Assembly: GCA_965277595.1 (NCBI GenBank)
Contig: CBDIDH010000001.1
Location: 868,001 to 932,000 of the forward strand
Direction of reading: 5' to 3'
DNA from: CBDIDH01 sp965277595
GTDB taxonomy: Bacteria > Planctomycetota > Planctomycetia > Isosphaerales > Isosphaeraceae
DNA length: 64,000 nt
A program made the position numbers and the translations under genes. The notes below the pieces were generated by a model. That model was not told where the DNA came from. It worked only from the letters and a program-made list of their open reading frames with translations, and did no database searches. Positions 7,949-18,347 of this stretch are shown one piece after another; position 1 is the stretch's first letter; each line of letters starts with the position of its first letter.

Positions 7949-9010
7949 ATGCCTGATTCTGAATTGCAAGCGGCCGACCCCCTTTGCGACAGCCCCTTTT
8001 TGAAAGCCTGTCGGGGTGAGCCGACCGACGTCACGCCGGTCTGGTTCATGCGGCAGGCGGGCCGGTACATGCCCGAATATCGCGAGGTCCGGGCCAAGGT
8101 CTCGTTTCTCGAACTCTGTCACGATCCCGCGCTTGCGACCGAGGTCACCGTGACCGCCGCCGAGCGCCTGGGCGTCGACGCGGCGATCCTTTTTGCCGAC
8201 ATCCTCTTGATCCTTCAGCCGATGGGGTTCGACCTGGAGTTTGCCAAGGGCGAAGGACCGGTCATTCATAACCCCGTTCGCACCGCCGCCGACGTCGATC
8301 GCGTTCAGCCGCTTCCCGACCCCGCGCCGCTCGATTATGTCTTTCAGGCGGTCCGTTCGATCCGATCGGCGCTGAATCCGGCGACCCCCTTGATCGGCTT
8401 CGCGGGCGCGCCGTTCACGCTTGCCTGTTACGCGATCGAAGGGGGGGGCTCGCGCCATTATGAAAAGGCGAAAGCCTTCATGTATCGCGACCCGGGGGCC
8501 TGGGATGCGCTGATGGCCCGGCTCGTCGAGGCGACCGCCGCCTATCTCAACGCCCAGGCCGAGGCCGGTGCGCAGGTCCTGCAAATCTTTGATAGCTGGG
8601 TCGGCAACCTCAGCCCGCACGACTACCGCCGGTTCGTCTCGCCGCACATGCGCCGCCTCTTCGAGGCTCTTACCCCCGGCGTGCCGACGATCCACTTCGG
8701 CACCGACACGAACTCGCTTCTGGAACTTCAGCGCGATGCCGGGGGCGACGTGATCGGTCTCGACTGGCGGGTCGACCTGGCGCCCGCCTGGGATCGGCTC
8801 GGCCCCGACGTCGGCGTTCAGGGGAATCTTGATCCGACCGTCCTTTTCGCCCCGCGCGACGAGGTCGAACGCCAGACCCGCCGCGTTCTGGATCAGGCGG
8901 CGGGACGACCCGGCCATATCTTCAACCTCGGCCACGGGATCTTGCCGCATACGCCGGTCGACAACGTTCTGGCCGTCGTCGATATCATCCGGTCGTATCG
9001 GCGGCGTTGA
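7949..9010 (+). CDS. hemE: Uroporphyrinogen decarboxylase
   Basis: A 353-residue cytosolic enzyme that removes four acetate carboxyls from uroporphyrinogen III to give coproporphyrinogen III. Both family signatures are seen: PVWFMRQAGRYMPEYR near residue 30 (substrate-binding Arg residues) and GFAGAPFTLACYAIEGG near residue 150. The catalytic Asp lies in ILFADILLI near residue 85, and the C-terminal FNLGHGILPHTPVDNV motif is intact. Length is normal. The ATG at 7949 gives the usual short N-terminus. hemG lies 290 bp downstream on the same strand, separated by a hairpin repeat. Confidence 0.97.
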   Translation: MPDSELQAADPLCDSPFLKACRGEPTDVTPVWFMRQAGRYMPEYREVRAKVSFLELCHDPALATEVTVTAAERLGVDAAILFADILLILQPMGFDLEFAKGEGPVIHNPVRTAADVDRVQPLPDPAPLDYVFQAVRSIRSALNPATPLIGFAGAPFTLACYAIEGGGSRHYEKAKAFMYRDPGAWDALMARLVEATAAYLNAQAEAGAQVLQIFDSWVGNLSPHDYRRFVSPHMRRLFEALTPGVPTIHFGTDTNSLLELQRDAGGDVIGLDWRVDLAPAWDRLGPDVGVQGNLDPTVLFAPRDEVERQTRRVLDQAAGRPGHIFNLGHGILPHTPVDNVLAVVDIIRSYRRR

Positions 9011-9087
9011 GGCGTCCGACTCCGAGAACGTTCGCGCCGGTCGGACGTTCAGGTCGCTCTTGATCGCCGTGAGGTCGGGGACCCTCT

Positions 9088-9191
9088 GGAGAATTGCAAA
9101 GCCCCGATGACCGAGGACCAATAATCAAAAAAATCCGCCTTTTGGTCATCGGTCATTGGACATTGGTCATCCAAGAGACCGACTTTGCATC
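9088..9191. repeat. Near-complete 7-bp-unit hairpin repeat between hemE and hemG
   Basis: The left end GGAGAATTGCAAAGCCCCGA is followed by three to four GACCRAK units, then a short AT-rich centre, then inverted units (GGTCATCGGTCATTGGACAT), then an ACTTTGCAT end. The arms pair into a long imperfect hairpin. Confidence 0.8.
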
Positions 9192-9301
9192 CCCCCCGCG
9201 GGGACCCTCTGCCTGCTTTTCGACCGAACGTTGGCGCGGTATGATGAACTTCGGAGATCGAAAGACGTCAGCCCGTTCTATAAGATAACAAGGAAGGCGA
9301 G

Positions 9302-10810
9302 TTGACGTTGATGCCGTTGCCAAACTCACGAGGAGTTGCCCGGTTGGCCGACCGAATGTCGAACACGGACCGCGTGGTGGTCATCGGCGCGGGACTTTCC
9401 GGACTGGCGACGGCCTATCGGATCGTCGAACGCGCCCGGTCGGCGCGTCGGCCGGTCGAGGTTATCGTGCTGGAGAGCAAGGACCGCGTCGGCGGAGCGA
9501 TCTGGACGCACAGGGTCGGCGGGTTCACGCTCGAAGGGGGTCCCGACTCGTTCATCACGAACAAGCCCTGGGGTGTCGACCTCTGCCGGTCGCTCGGTCT
9601 TTCCGATCGGCTCGTCGATACCGACCCGCAACATCGCCGGTCGTTCGTCGTCCGCGAGGGGCGGTTGATGCCCGTGCCCGAGGGGTTCGTGCTGATGGCC
9701 CCGAACCGGATCGGGCCGATCCTCACGACGCCGATCCTCTCGATTCGCGGCAAACTCCGAATGCTTCTCGACCTCGTCCGCCCGCGTCGCAAGGATGACG
9801 GAGCCGATGAGAGTCTCGCCTCGTTCGTCAAGCGTCGGCTCGGCCGCGAGGCGCTCGATCGCCTGGTCCAGCCGCTCGTCGGCGGCATTTACACGGCCGA
9901 TCCCAACGAGCTGAGCGTCCGGGCCACGCTCCCGCAGTTTCTGGCGATGGAAAGCGAGCACGGCAGTTTGATTCTGGCCGCCTGGCGGCAGGCCCGCAAG
10001 GCCCGCTGGGTCGAAAAGACAGCCTCGGGCGCGCGTTACGGAATGTTTGTCACGCTCGCCGACGGCATGGATACCCTGCCGAAGGCTCTCGCCGCGGCGC
10101 TTCCGGCCGGATCGGTGCGAACGTCGACGGCCGTTCGCAGGCTGAGCCGGAAGGGACCGGCATCGCCCTGGGTTGTCGAACTGCTCGACGGCCCGCCAAT
10201 CGAGGCCAGCGCGGTCGTTCTGGCGACCGAAGCACATGCCTCGGCTCGTCTGATCGACGGGGTTGACCCTGACCTCGCACTGCAACTCCGGGCGATTCCG
10301 TATGCGTCCTCGGTGATCGTCAACATCGCCTATCCGCGCGACCAGATCGCGCACCCGCTCGACGGCTTCGGCGCGGTCGTGCCGGCGATCGAGAACCGTT
10401 CGATTCTCGCGGTCTCGTTCCTGAGCGTCAAATTCCCGCACAGGGCGCCGCCTGGCACCGTCTTGATGCGCGTCTTCGTCGGCGGCGCGACTCGCCCCGA
10501 TCTCTTTGAACGCGACGATGAGGCGATCAAGACCCTTGTCCGCGCCGAGCTTTATGAACTCCTCGGCGCCCGGGGCGAACCGCTGCTCATCGAGGTCGGC
10601 CGTCACCCCCGGGCGATGCCTCAGTACACGCTCGGCCATCTGGATCGGGTCGAGGCGATCCGTCAGCGCGCGGCGCGGCACTCTCGGCTGATCCTGTCCG
10701 GGGTCGCGTATGATGGCGTTGGCATTCCCGACTGCGTTCACGCGGCCGAGCTTGCCGCCGATGCCGCACTCTCGGCGCTGGCCGAGCCTGCCGCTCCGGC
10801 CGCCGCCTGA
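9302..10810 (+). CDS. hemG: Protoporphyrinogen oxidase, oxygen-dependent (HemY type)
   Basis: About 502 residues. The N-terminal FAD-binding dinucleotide fold is seen as VVVIGAGLSGLATAYRI and VIVLESKDRVGGAIWT, followed by GFTLEGGPDSFI, characteristic of the HemY-type oxidase that converts protoporphyrinogen IX to protoporphyrin IX. A C-terminal FAD motif, LILSGVAYDGVGIPDCVHAA, is present. The symbol hemY is also used for this form. Start choice: a Shine-Dalgarno AAGGAAGG (9290-9297) is best spaced for TTG 9302; ATG 9311 and ATG 9356 are alternatives that do not touch the domain. The stop overlaps the bluB start by one base (TGATG), which suggests translational coupling. Confidence 0.9.
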   Translation: MTLMPLPNSRGVARLADRMSNTDRVVVIGAGLSGLATAYRIVERARSARRPVEVIVLESKDRVGGAIWTHRVGGFTLEGGPDSFITNKPWGVDLCRSLGLSDRLVDTDPQHRRSFVVREGRLMPVPEGFVLMAPNRIGPILTTPILSIRGKLRMLLDLVRPRRKDDGADESLASFVKRRLGREALDRLVQPLVGGIYTADPNELSVRATLPQFLAMESEHGSLILAAWRQARKARWVEKTASGARYGMFVTLADGMDTLPKALAAALPAGSVRTSTAVRRLSRKGPASPWVVELLDGPPIEASAVVLATEAHASARLIDGVDPDLALQLRAIPYASSVIVNIAYPRDQIAHPLDGFGAVVPAIENRSILAVSFLSVKFPHRAPPGTVLMRVFVGGATRPDLFERDDEAIKTLVRAELYELLGARGEPLLIEVGRHPRAMPQYTLGHLDRVEAIRQRAARHSRLILSGVAYDGVGIPDCVHAAELAADAALSALAEPAAPAAA

Positions 10811-11499
10811 TGACCGAGAACGCGTCGAAATTCGGGGCCTTCACCGCGCCGGAACGCGAGGCCGTTTACCGGGCCATCTTCGAACGTCGCGATTGCCGAC
10901 GGTTTCTCGACGACCCGATTCCCGACGACCTGGTCGTCCGCCTGCTCAACGCCGCGCATCACGCGCCTTCGGTTGGGTTCATGCAGCCCTGGAACTTCCT
11001 CCTGATTCGATCGATCGAGATCCGCCGCCTTGTTCACGCCGCCTTTGATCGCGCTAATGCCGACGCCGCGACCCGGTTCGAAGGCGAACGCTCCGCGCAG
11101 TATCGATCGCTCAAGCTCGAAGGGATTCTTGAATCGCCGCTCAATCTGTGCGTCACCTGCGATCGATCGCGGCACGGGCCTATTGTGCTCGGGCGGACGG
11201 CTCAGCCTGAAATGGATTTGTATAGCACGGTTTGCGCCGTGCAAAACCTCTGGCTCGCGGCACGGGCCGAAGGGGTCGGCGTCGGCTGGGTGAGCATCAT
11301 CGATCCGATGGAACTGAGCGCGATTCTGGGCTTGCCCGAAAGCGTGGTGCCGGTTGCCTATCTTTGCCTGGGGCGGGTGCCCGGTTTTGGCCCCTTGCCG
11401 GAACTGGAACGGCTGGGCTGGCTCAACCGGATCGATCTGGGACCGCTTGTTTTCGAGGATCAATGGGGCCGATCGGCCTGGCCATCGGCGGTGACCTGA
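10810..11499 (+). CDS. bluB: 5,6-dimethylbenzimidazole synthase (BluB)
   Basis: A 229-residue flavin-destructase of the nitroreductase fold. It fragments reduced FMN with oxygen to make DMB, the lower ligand of cobalamin. Diagnostic segments are RRDCRRFLDDPIP, HHAPSVGFMQPWNFLLIR, the Tyr-Leu-Lys region YRSLKLEGILESPL, and AVQNLWLAARAEGVGVGWVSI; together they separate BluB from ordinary nitroreductases. The conserved acid after the first lysine region is in place. Its ATG shares a base with the hemG stop, so the two are one operon. The 3' end overlaps the convergent topoisomerase gene by 40 bp. Confidence 0.93.
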   Translation: MTENASKFGAFTAPEREAVYRAIFERRDCRRFLDDPIPDDLVVRLLNAAHHAPSVGFMQPWNFLLIRSIEIRRLVHAAFDRANADAATRFEGERSAQYRSLKLEGILESPLNLCVTCDRSRHGPIVLGRTAQPEMDLYSTVCAVQNLWLAARAEGVGVGWVSIIDPMELSAILGLPESVVPVAYLCLGRVPGFGPLPELERLGWLNRIDLGPLVFEDQWGRSAWPSAVT

Positions 11500-12590
11500 G
11501 CGAGACGCTGCTGGAGCAGGGCGAGGACCGCGGCTTCCTCGGGAGGAAGTTCGCTGAGCGTCTCGGCCATCTCCCGCTCGGCGATCTGCTTGAGGGTTTC
11601 GAGCATCGAGCCATCGAGATAGGCGTTGATGATCTCGGGATGCACGTAGCACTTCCGGCAGACCGTCGGCGTGTTTCCCAGGCGGCCCGAGACGGTCTCA
11701 ATGGCGCGAACGACGTTCTTCTTGGCCTGGGTTTGCGAGTCAAAGGCCTCGAACTCTCGCAGTGCCAGGGCCGCGAGCACGGTTCCGGCCCAGGTGCGGA
11801 AGTCCTTCGCCGTGAAGTCGTCTCCGGCAACCTCGCGGAGGTAATCGTTCACGTCGGCCGAATCCACGGCGCGATGGTTGCCATCGTCATCGAGGTACTG
11901 GAAAAGCTCATGACCGGGCAAGTCGCGACAGCGCTTGACGACCTTCGCGAGTCGGCGGTCGTTGAGGTCGATCGCGTGCCTGATCCCGCTCTTGCCCTTG
12001 AAGCCGAACCGAACCGATTTCTCGGTGATGTTGACGTGGCGATCGAGCATCGTCGTCAGGCCGAACGACTGGTTCGTCCTGGCGTATTCGTCGTTGCCGA
12101 CGCGGATCAGCGTGGTTTCGAGCAAGCGGACGACCGTGGCCAGCACCTTCTGGCGCGGCAGGCCGGGGCGGTTCAGATCGGCGTCAACTCGGCTTCGAAT
12201 GCGGGGCAGGGCACGACCAAAGGCCATCATCCGGCCGTACTTAGTCTCGTCGCGGACGGTCCGCCATTGGGGATGATATCGATACTGCTTCCGCCCCTTC
12301 GCGTCGCGGCCGGTGGCCTGGATATGTCCCGAGGGATGAGGCGAGATCCAGACGTTTGTCCAGGCCGGAGGGATCACGAGAGCCTTGATCCGCGTCAACG
12401 TCGCCGCGTCGCGGATGGTCTTGCCGTGCGCATCGACATACGCAAACCCTTTACCGGCTTTCTTCCGCGTGAGGCCCGGTTGGGTATCGTTGACGTAGCG
12501 GAGCCCAGCCGCCCGCGCCGAGTCGACGGGGTCAACCTGAATCGCGGGAGCAGGTTCGCGCCGAGGTCGGGTGCGGGAAGTCGTGGTCAT
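11460..12590 (-). CDS. DNA topoisomerase IB (poxvirus/bacterial type)
   Basis: A 376-residue enzyme that relaxes supercoils through a 3'-phosphotyrosyl intermediate. The N-terminal domain has GKTIRDAATLTRIKALVIPPAWTNVWI-like sequence, and RDAKGRKQYRYHPQWR near residue 105 is the classical motif. The catalytic domain shows RVGNDEYARTNQSFGLTT (catalytic Arg), the Lys-bearing beta hairpin FKGKSG, FTAKDFRTWAGT (Arg) and the nucleophilic Tyr in CRKCYVHPEII near residue 314. Length is normal for bacterial TopIB. The last 40 bp are antisense to the end of bluB. The gene stands alone; such enzymes are thought to have spread horizontally, but composition here matches its neighbours. Confidence 0.95.
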   Translation of the reverse strand: MTTTSRTRPRREPAPAIQVDPVDSARAAGLRYVNDTQPGLTRKKAGKGFAYVDAHGKTIRDAATLTRIKALVIPPAWTNVWISPHPSGHIQATGRDAKGRKQYRYHPQWRTVRDETKYGRMMAFGRALPRIRSRVDADLNRPGLPRQKVLATVVRLLETTLIRVGNDEYARTNQSFGLTTMLDRHVNITEKSVRFGFKGKSGIRHAIDLNDRRLAKVVKRCRDLPGHELFQYLDDDGNHRAVDSADVNDYLREVAGDDFTAKDFRTWAGTVLAALALREFEAFDSQTQAKKNVVRAIETVSGRLGNTPTVCRKCYVHPEIINAYLDGSMLETLKQIAEREMAETLSELPPEEAAVLALLQQRLAQVTADGQADRPH

Positions 12591-12838
12591 GTCACGACGA
12601 GTTAGCGATTCGCGTGCCAGGAGAAGCGCGGGGATCGTGACTCACTGGAAAATGACCGAGGATCAAAAATTTCCAGGCAAAGGGGGCTCGCTAGGTTTTC
12701 TGGTCGCTGACCTTTTGCGTGCGTTAGAGACGCCTCTTCGCGCGTGGTTGACTCGCATGCGGGGGGGTCTTAAGATCCATGCTTCGCAACTTGAAGAAGG
12801 CGCACGCGCGAGAACACTTACGGAGCGGAGCCCGCGTT

Positions 12839-14806
<1,968 letters not shown>

Positions 14807-14866
14807 GATGATGGCCGATCTCGTTGATCGACTCAAGTGGACTTCGAGCATCCGGGCGAGTTTGTC

Positions 14867-15181
14867 ATGCGATACGGAATCGCTCTTGTCACCTCTCTGC
14901 TGATCATCGGGGTTGGCACGCTCTACGTCAGGCAAGCGAACCGCTCATTCGAGGTGAAGTTCCACCAAATTCTCAGGGATGCCAGAACGGCGGGCCAGTT
15001 ACCGCCTGAGTTTGACGCCGAGCAAGCCAATTTTGAAGACTTCGGCGTCAATCTCCCTGATTCCGAAATGCGCCGGATGGACGTCGTGCATTTCCTCATC
15101 CGATGGCGCTTCGTTCTCATCCCGATGGTCTTGCTCGCAAGCCTCGGGATAGCACGCATCTCGAAGCAGAAACGACCTTGA
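14867..15181 (+). CDS. Small membrane protein, hypothetical
   Basis: A 104-residue protein with two predicted transmembrane helices, one N-terminal (IALVTSLLIIGVGTLYV) and one C-terminal (FVLIPMVLLASLGIARI). They flank a polar central region of about 50 residues, and the C-terminus is basic. The ATG at 14867 follows a GGGCGAG; a GTG ten codons upstream (14837) is an alternative. It begins 60 bp after acs and ends 25 bp before the insertion-sequence target duplication, so the insertion left it intact. No family recognised. Confidence 0.55.
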   Translation: MRYGIALVTSLLIIGVGTLYVRQANRSFEVKFHQILRDARTAGQLPPEFDAEQANFEDFGVNLPDSEMRRMDVVHFLIRWRFVLIPMVLLASLGIARISKQKRP

Positions 15182-15205
15182 CCAACGGGTCCGCCTGGCC
15201 TGGTG

Positions 15206-15211
15206 ATTAGT
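15206..15211. repeat. Target-site duplication, left copy (ATTAGT)
   Basis: ATTAGT flanks the insertion sequence here and at 17063-17068. The identity extends to GATTAGTC on both sides, so the exact cut length cannot be fixed (4-8 bp). Confidence 0.8.
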
Positions 15212-15252
15212 CCTCAACCAAGCGTAATCCGAGGCTGATCGAGGCCGGGAAG

Positions 15253-15330
15253 CTCGAAAACCCCCTGGTTTTAGCGAACAATCGAGGTACTTCACACCCC
15301 TCAATCGTTCGCCGCCAGGAGGTTTTCGAG
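15253..15330 (+). promoter_or_regulatory. Hairpin burying the transposase ribosome binding site
   Basis: CTCGAAAACCCCCTGG (15253-15268) pairs with CCAGGAGGTTTTCGAG (15315-15330) with one mismatch. Inside it, GCGAACAATCGAGG (15274-15287) pairs with CCTCAATCGTTCGC (15299-15312) with two mismatches, leaving an 11-nt loop. The 3' arm contains the AGGAGG Shine-Dalgarno and ends at the first base of the GTG start. A transcript entering from outside would fold and hide the site. Confidence 0.8.
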
Positions 15331-16865
15331 TGAACGCCAATGTCCACCGCCAGTTGAACCGACGCAAGAGGCGAATCCTCCGCCGTATCAAGAACAGGCC
15401 CGGCGTCGAACGCCACCAGCCGATGATGGCCGCCTCCAACATCCACTACCAGATCACCGACCGGGTCCGGGCCATCGCCCCCGGCGGCATCGGGGCCATC
15501 CACCTCCTTGCGCAGAAGCTCGGGCTGGTCCACGACATCGACGAGGAACTCCACCTCCTGAAACGGCACCTGCCGTATCACGAGAGTGATCACGTCCTGA
15601 ATATCGCCTACAACCTCTTGTCCGGGGGGCAGCGGCTCGAACACCTCGAAGTCCGCCGCAACGACGAGGTCTACCTCGACGCCCTGGGGGCCGAGCGCAT
15701 CCCCGACCCCACCACGGCAGGCGACTTCTGCCGCCGGTTCACCGAAGGTGATGTCGAGCAGTTGATGGACATCTTCAATGAGGTCCGGCTCCGGGCCTGG
15801 AAGGAACAGCCTGAGGACTTCTTCGACGAGGCGTTCATCGACGCCGACGGGACGCTCGCCCCCAGCGACGGCTGGTGCAAGCAAGGGGTGGACATTTCCT
15901 ACAACGGGGTGTGGGGATATCACCCGTTGGTGGTCTCACTGGCCAACACCGCCGAGCCCCTGTTCCTGGTCAACCGTAGCGGCAACCGGCCCTCGCACGA
16001 GCGTGCCGACGTCTACTTCGACAAGGCCGCCGCCCTTTGCCGACGGGCGGGGTTCCGCAAGATCACGTACCGGGGCGACACCGACTTCACCCAGACCAAG
16101 CACCTCGACCGGTGGGATCAAGGCGGCGCCCGGTTCATCTTCGGGATCGACGCCATGGCCAACCTCAAGGGGTTGGCCGAGCGGCTCCCCGACCTGAAAT
16201 ACAGCGAGTTGGAGCGCCCGGCCCGACACACGATCAAGACCGTACCCCGCCAGACCAGGGAGCGGCACAAGGAGCGGATCGTCTCCGAGCGGCAGTTCGA
16301 CACCCTGAAGCTGATCGGCGAGGAGGTGGCCGAGTTCGAGTACCGGCCGGTCGCCTGCAAGAGGGCGTACCGGGTGATCGTGCTCAAGAAGAAGCTGATC
16401 GTCGAGAAGGGTCAGTTGTGGCTGTTCGAGCCCGACCGGTACTTCTTCTACATCACCAACGACCTCATGACTCCGTCGTCAGAGATCGTCTTCCTGGCCA
16501 ACGACCGTTGCGACCAGGAAAACCTGATCGCCCAACTCAAAGGCGGGGTGAAGGCGCTGGCGATGCCGGTGGACAACCTGGTGAGCAACTGGGCATACAT
16601 GGTGATGGCGTCGCTGGCGTGGAGCCTGAAGGCGTGGAGTGCGCTGGTCCTGCCCGAGCAAGGCCGGTGGTCGGAGAAGTACCGGGCGGAGAAGCGGTCG
16701 CTGCTTCGGATGGAGTTCAGCACGTTCTGCGTGGCGATGATCCAGGTGCCCTGCCAGATCGTCAGGACCAGTCGGCGGACTGTCTACCGGCTCTTGTCAT
16801 GGAACCCATGGCAGGGCGTATTCCTCCGGTTGGTGGAGCGATTGCACGGTCGCCGGTTGTGTTGA
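15330..16865 (+). CDS. IS1380-family transposase
   Basis: A 511-residue DDE (RNase H-like) transposase. After a basic N-terminus (RRKRRILRRIKNR) comes the family-typical segment SGGQRLEHLEVRRNDEVYLDAL (read in two parts) with PDPTTAGDFCRRF. Candidate catalytic acids are the Asp in FIDADGTL near residue 171, the Asp in YRGDTDFT near residue 250, and the Glu in NDRCDQENLIAQLKGG near residue 396. The start is GTG at 15330, with AGGAGG (15317-15322) 7 nt upstream. The frame is uninterrupted and of normal length, so the enzyme is probably functional. It is transcribed from within the element. Confidence 0.92.
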   Translation: MNANVHRQLNRRKRRILRRIKNRPGVERHQPMMAASNIHYQITDRVRAIAPGGIGAIHLLAQKLGLVHDIDEELHLLKRHLPYHESDHVLNIAYNLLSGGQRLEHLEVRRNDEVYLDALGAERIPDPTTAGDFCRRFTEGDVEQLMDIFNEVRLRAWKEQPEDFFDEAFIDADGTLAPSDGWCKQGVDISYNGVWGYHPLVVSLANTAEPLFLVNRSGNRPSHERADVYFDKAAALCRRAGFRKITYRGDTDFTQTKHLDRWDQGGARFIFGIDAMANLKGLAERLPDLKYSELERPARHTIKTVPRQTRERHKERIVSERQFDTLKLIGEEVAEFEYRPVACKRAYRVIVLKKKLIVEKGQLWLFEPDRYFFYITNDLMTPSSEIVFLANDRCDQENLIAQLKGGVKALAMPVDNLVSNWAYMVMASLAWSLKAWSALVLPEQGRWSEKYRAEKRSLLRMEFSTFCVAMIQVPCQIVRTSRRTVYRLLSWNPWQGVFLRLVERLHGRRLC

Positions 16866-17062
16866 CCGGACGGCACCCTGAAGCCGGAGTCGGGATGCTC
16901 CGGTGCGTGTTGGCTCCATACCAATGAGAGGCGGTGGCGTGATGAGCGATCGAGATCGGGACGTGTGCAACCGGGTGACGAGAACCCGGCCCGGAGAAGG
17001 TACGTGACCATCCGAGGTAGGAAAGGACAAGGAATGGGGGCTCACATTACGCTTGTTTGAGG

Positions 17063-17068
17063 ATTAGT
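17063..17068. repeat. Target-site duplication, right copy (ATTAGT)
   Basis: Identical to 15206-15211 and directly adjacent to the right inverted repeat of the insertion sequence. Confidence 0.8.
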
Positions 17069-17095
17069 CGTCCTGAATCGGCTACCTGCACCCCG

Positions 17096-18190
17096 TCAGA
17101 GGCTCGGGTTCGAGAACTCCTTGAGCGGCAGGTCGACAGCCTGTTGATGGCGGGAGCTGCGCGCGACGGCCTCGGTAAACTGCATGTAGCGGACGCCGGT
17201 TGAGAAGGGGCTATGCGTCACAGCGCGCTTGCCGCGGATCGCCGCGATGAACTCGGCCTCGACCCGCCAGCCGCCGCGAAGGTTGGCGGGGATTGGCAGG
17301 GGTTCAAGCGCGGCGTCGGTCCGCTTGGCCCCGCGGATCTCGTCGCGGGTCAGGTCGTAAACGATCGTCCCATCCGAACCATAGAGCGCGACCGACATGC
17401 CTGGACCGTGATGCAAGACGCCGCTGAGCCGATAAACGCCGACCGATCCGTCTTCCTGGGTCGTGAGCACCTGGACGCTATCCGGGTTGCCGACGATGCC
17501 CATCTGGTTCTTTTCGGGGTCGAGCCGCTTCTCGATCAGCTTGGAGGCGTAGGCGAGGACCCGGTTCGCCTGGGGCACCCAGCGCAGGACGGTTTCATAA
17601 AGGATGCCCAGCGTGAGCATGTTGAAACCCGAGTATTTCGTCATCTGCCGCCAGCCGAGCGGGATCGACGGGTCGGCCAGATCCGAGTTGAGGCCGTCAA
17701 CGTGGACCTCGCGCAGCGTGCCGATGTAGCCCGAGGCGATCAAGGACCGAACAAAGGCCTCGCCGGTCAGACCGTAAGGGCTGGGCACGATCATCGAGGT
17801 GAGGTGGGGAAGTTCCCGCGATCGGTCGTGCATCCGCTGGGCTTCGCGCGAGTTCATCGCCATCCGGGCCTCGGTCAGGACGTGCTTACCGGCATCCAGA
17901 GCGGCGAGCGTGACCGGGCAGTGCATGTACGGCCAGGCGCCAATCAAAACGGCGTCAACCTCGTCGTCGTCGATGAGGTTTTCCCAAGATCCGTAAACCT
18001 TGGGGATGCCGAACTCGCGCGCGACCCGCGACGCCGTCTCGCGGCGCTGGTTGCAAACGCCGACGATCCGGACGCCGGGAATGGCCTTGAACCCGGGCAA
18101 GTGGCGCGATCGGGTGATGTTCCCGGCGCCGACGATGCCGATCCGGATCTCGGTCCGGTTGATGATCGAACTACCTGAGCTGGAAGGCAT
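17096..18190 (-). CDS. Gfo/Idh/MocA-family oxidoreductase
   Basis: A 364-residue NAD(P)-dependent oxidoreductase. The N-terminal Rossmann fold shows IGIVGAGNITRSRHLPG and the expected VLIGAWPYMHCPVTLAALDAGKHVLTE-type segment. In the usual EKP motif the Lys is replaced here (LTEARMAMN rather than CEKPMA), so the usual catalytic Lys is missing and chemistry may differ or be lost. The C-terminal alpha/beta domain spans residues 130-360. The family acts on sugars, cyclitols or their derivatives; the substrate is unknown. The gene ends just beside the right end of the insertion sequence and is intact. No clear operon partner. Confidence 0.85.
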   Translation of the reverse strand: MPSSSGSSIINRTEIRIGIVGAGNITRSRHLPGFKAIPGVRIVGVCNQRRETASRVAREFGIPKVYGSWENLIDDDEVDAVLIGAWPYMHCPVTLAALDAGKHVLTEARMAMNSREAQRMHDRSRELPHLTSMIVPSPYGLTGEAFVRSLIASGYIGTLREVHVDGLNSDLADPSIPLGWRQMTKYSGFNMLTLGILYETVLRWVPQANRVLAYASKLIEKRLDPEKNQMGIVGNPDSVQVLTTQEDGSVGVYRLSGVLHHGPGMSVALYGSDGTIVYDLTRDEIRGAKRTDAALEPLPIPANLRGGWRVEAEFIAAIRGKRAVTHSPFSTGVRYMQFTEAVARSSRHQQAVDLPLKEFSNPSL

Positions 18191-18347
18191 CGCCCGGCCG
18201 CCTTACCTTACCTTGACCCCGCTGCGGCCCTGAAGGAAACGTCACGAATCGATCGGCCGCCCGCGGTTGTCAGAAATTGTAGACGGATCGGACCGGCGTC
18301 CCAAGCCGCAACCCCGGGAAAAACGCGCCGATTTCCCTGATTGAACC

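Larger units (their letters stand above)
15212..17062 (+). mobile_element. IS1380-family insertion sequence, complete
   Basis: A 1,851-bp element bounded by terminal inverted repeats. The left end begins CCTCAACCAAGCGTAAT (15212), and the right end read inward begins CCTCAAACAAGCGTAAT (17062 backwards); 19 of the first 22 bases match. A direct repeat ATTAGT flanks both ends. The single gene is a full-length DDE transposase. About 200 bp of non-coding DNA follow the transposase, and a strong hairpin covers its start. The identical target duplication suggests a recent insertion. It sits between a small membrane-protein gene and the end of an oxidoreductase gene and disrupts neither. Confidence 0.93.

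Noticed and set aside
12651..12672. Further copy of the 7-bp-unit repeat
   Set aside because: Only two units (AATGACCGAGGATCAAAAATT) are recognisable; too short to separate from chance.
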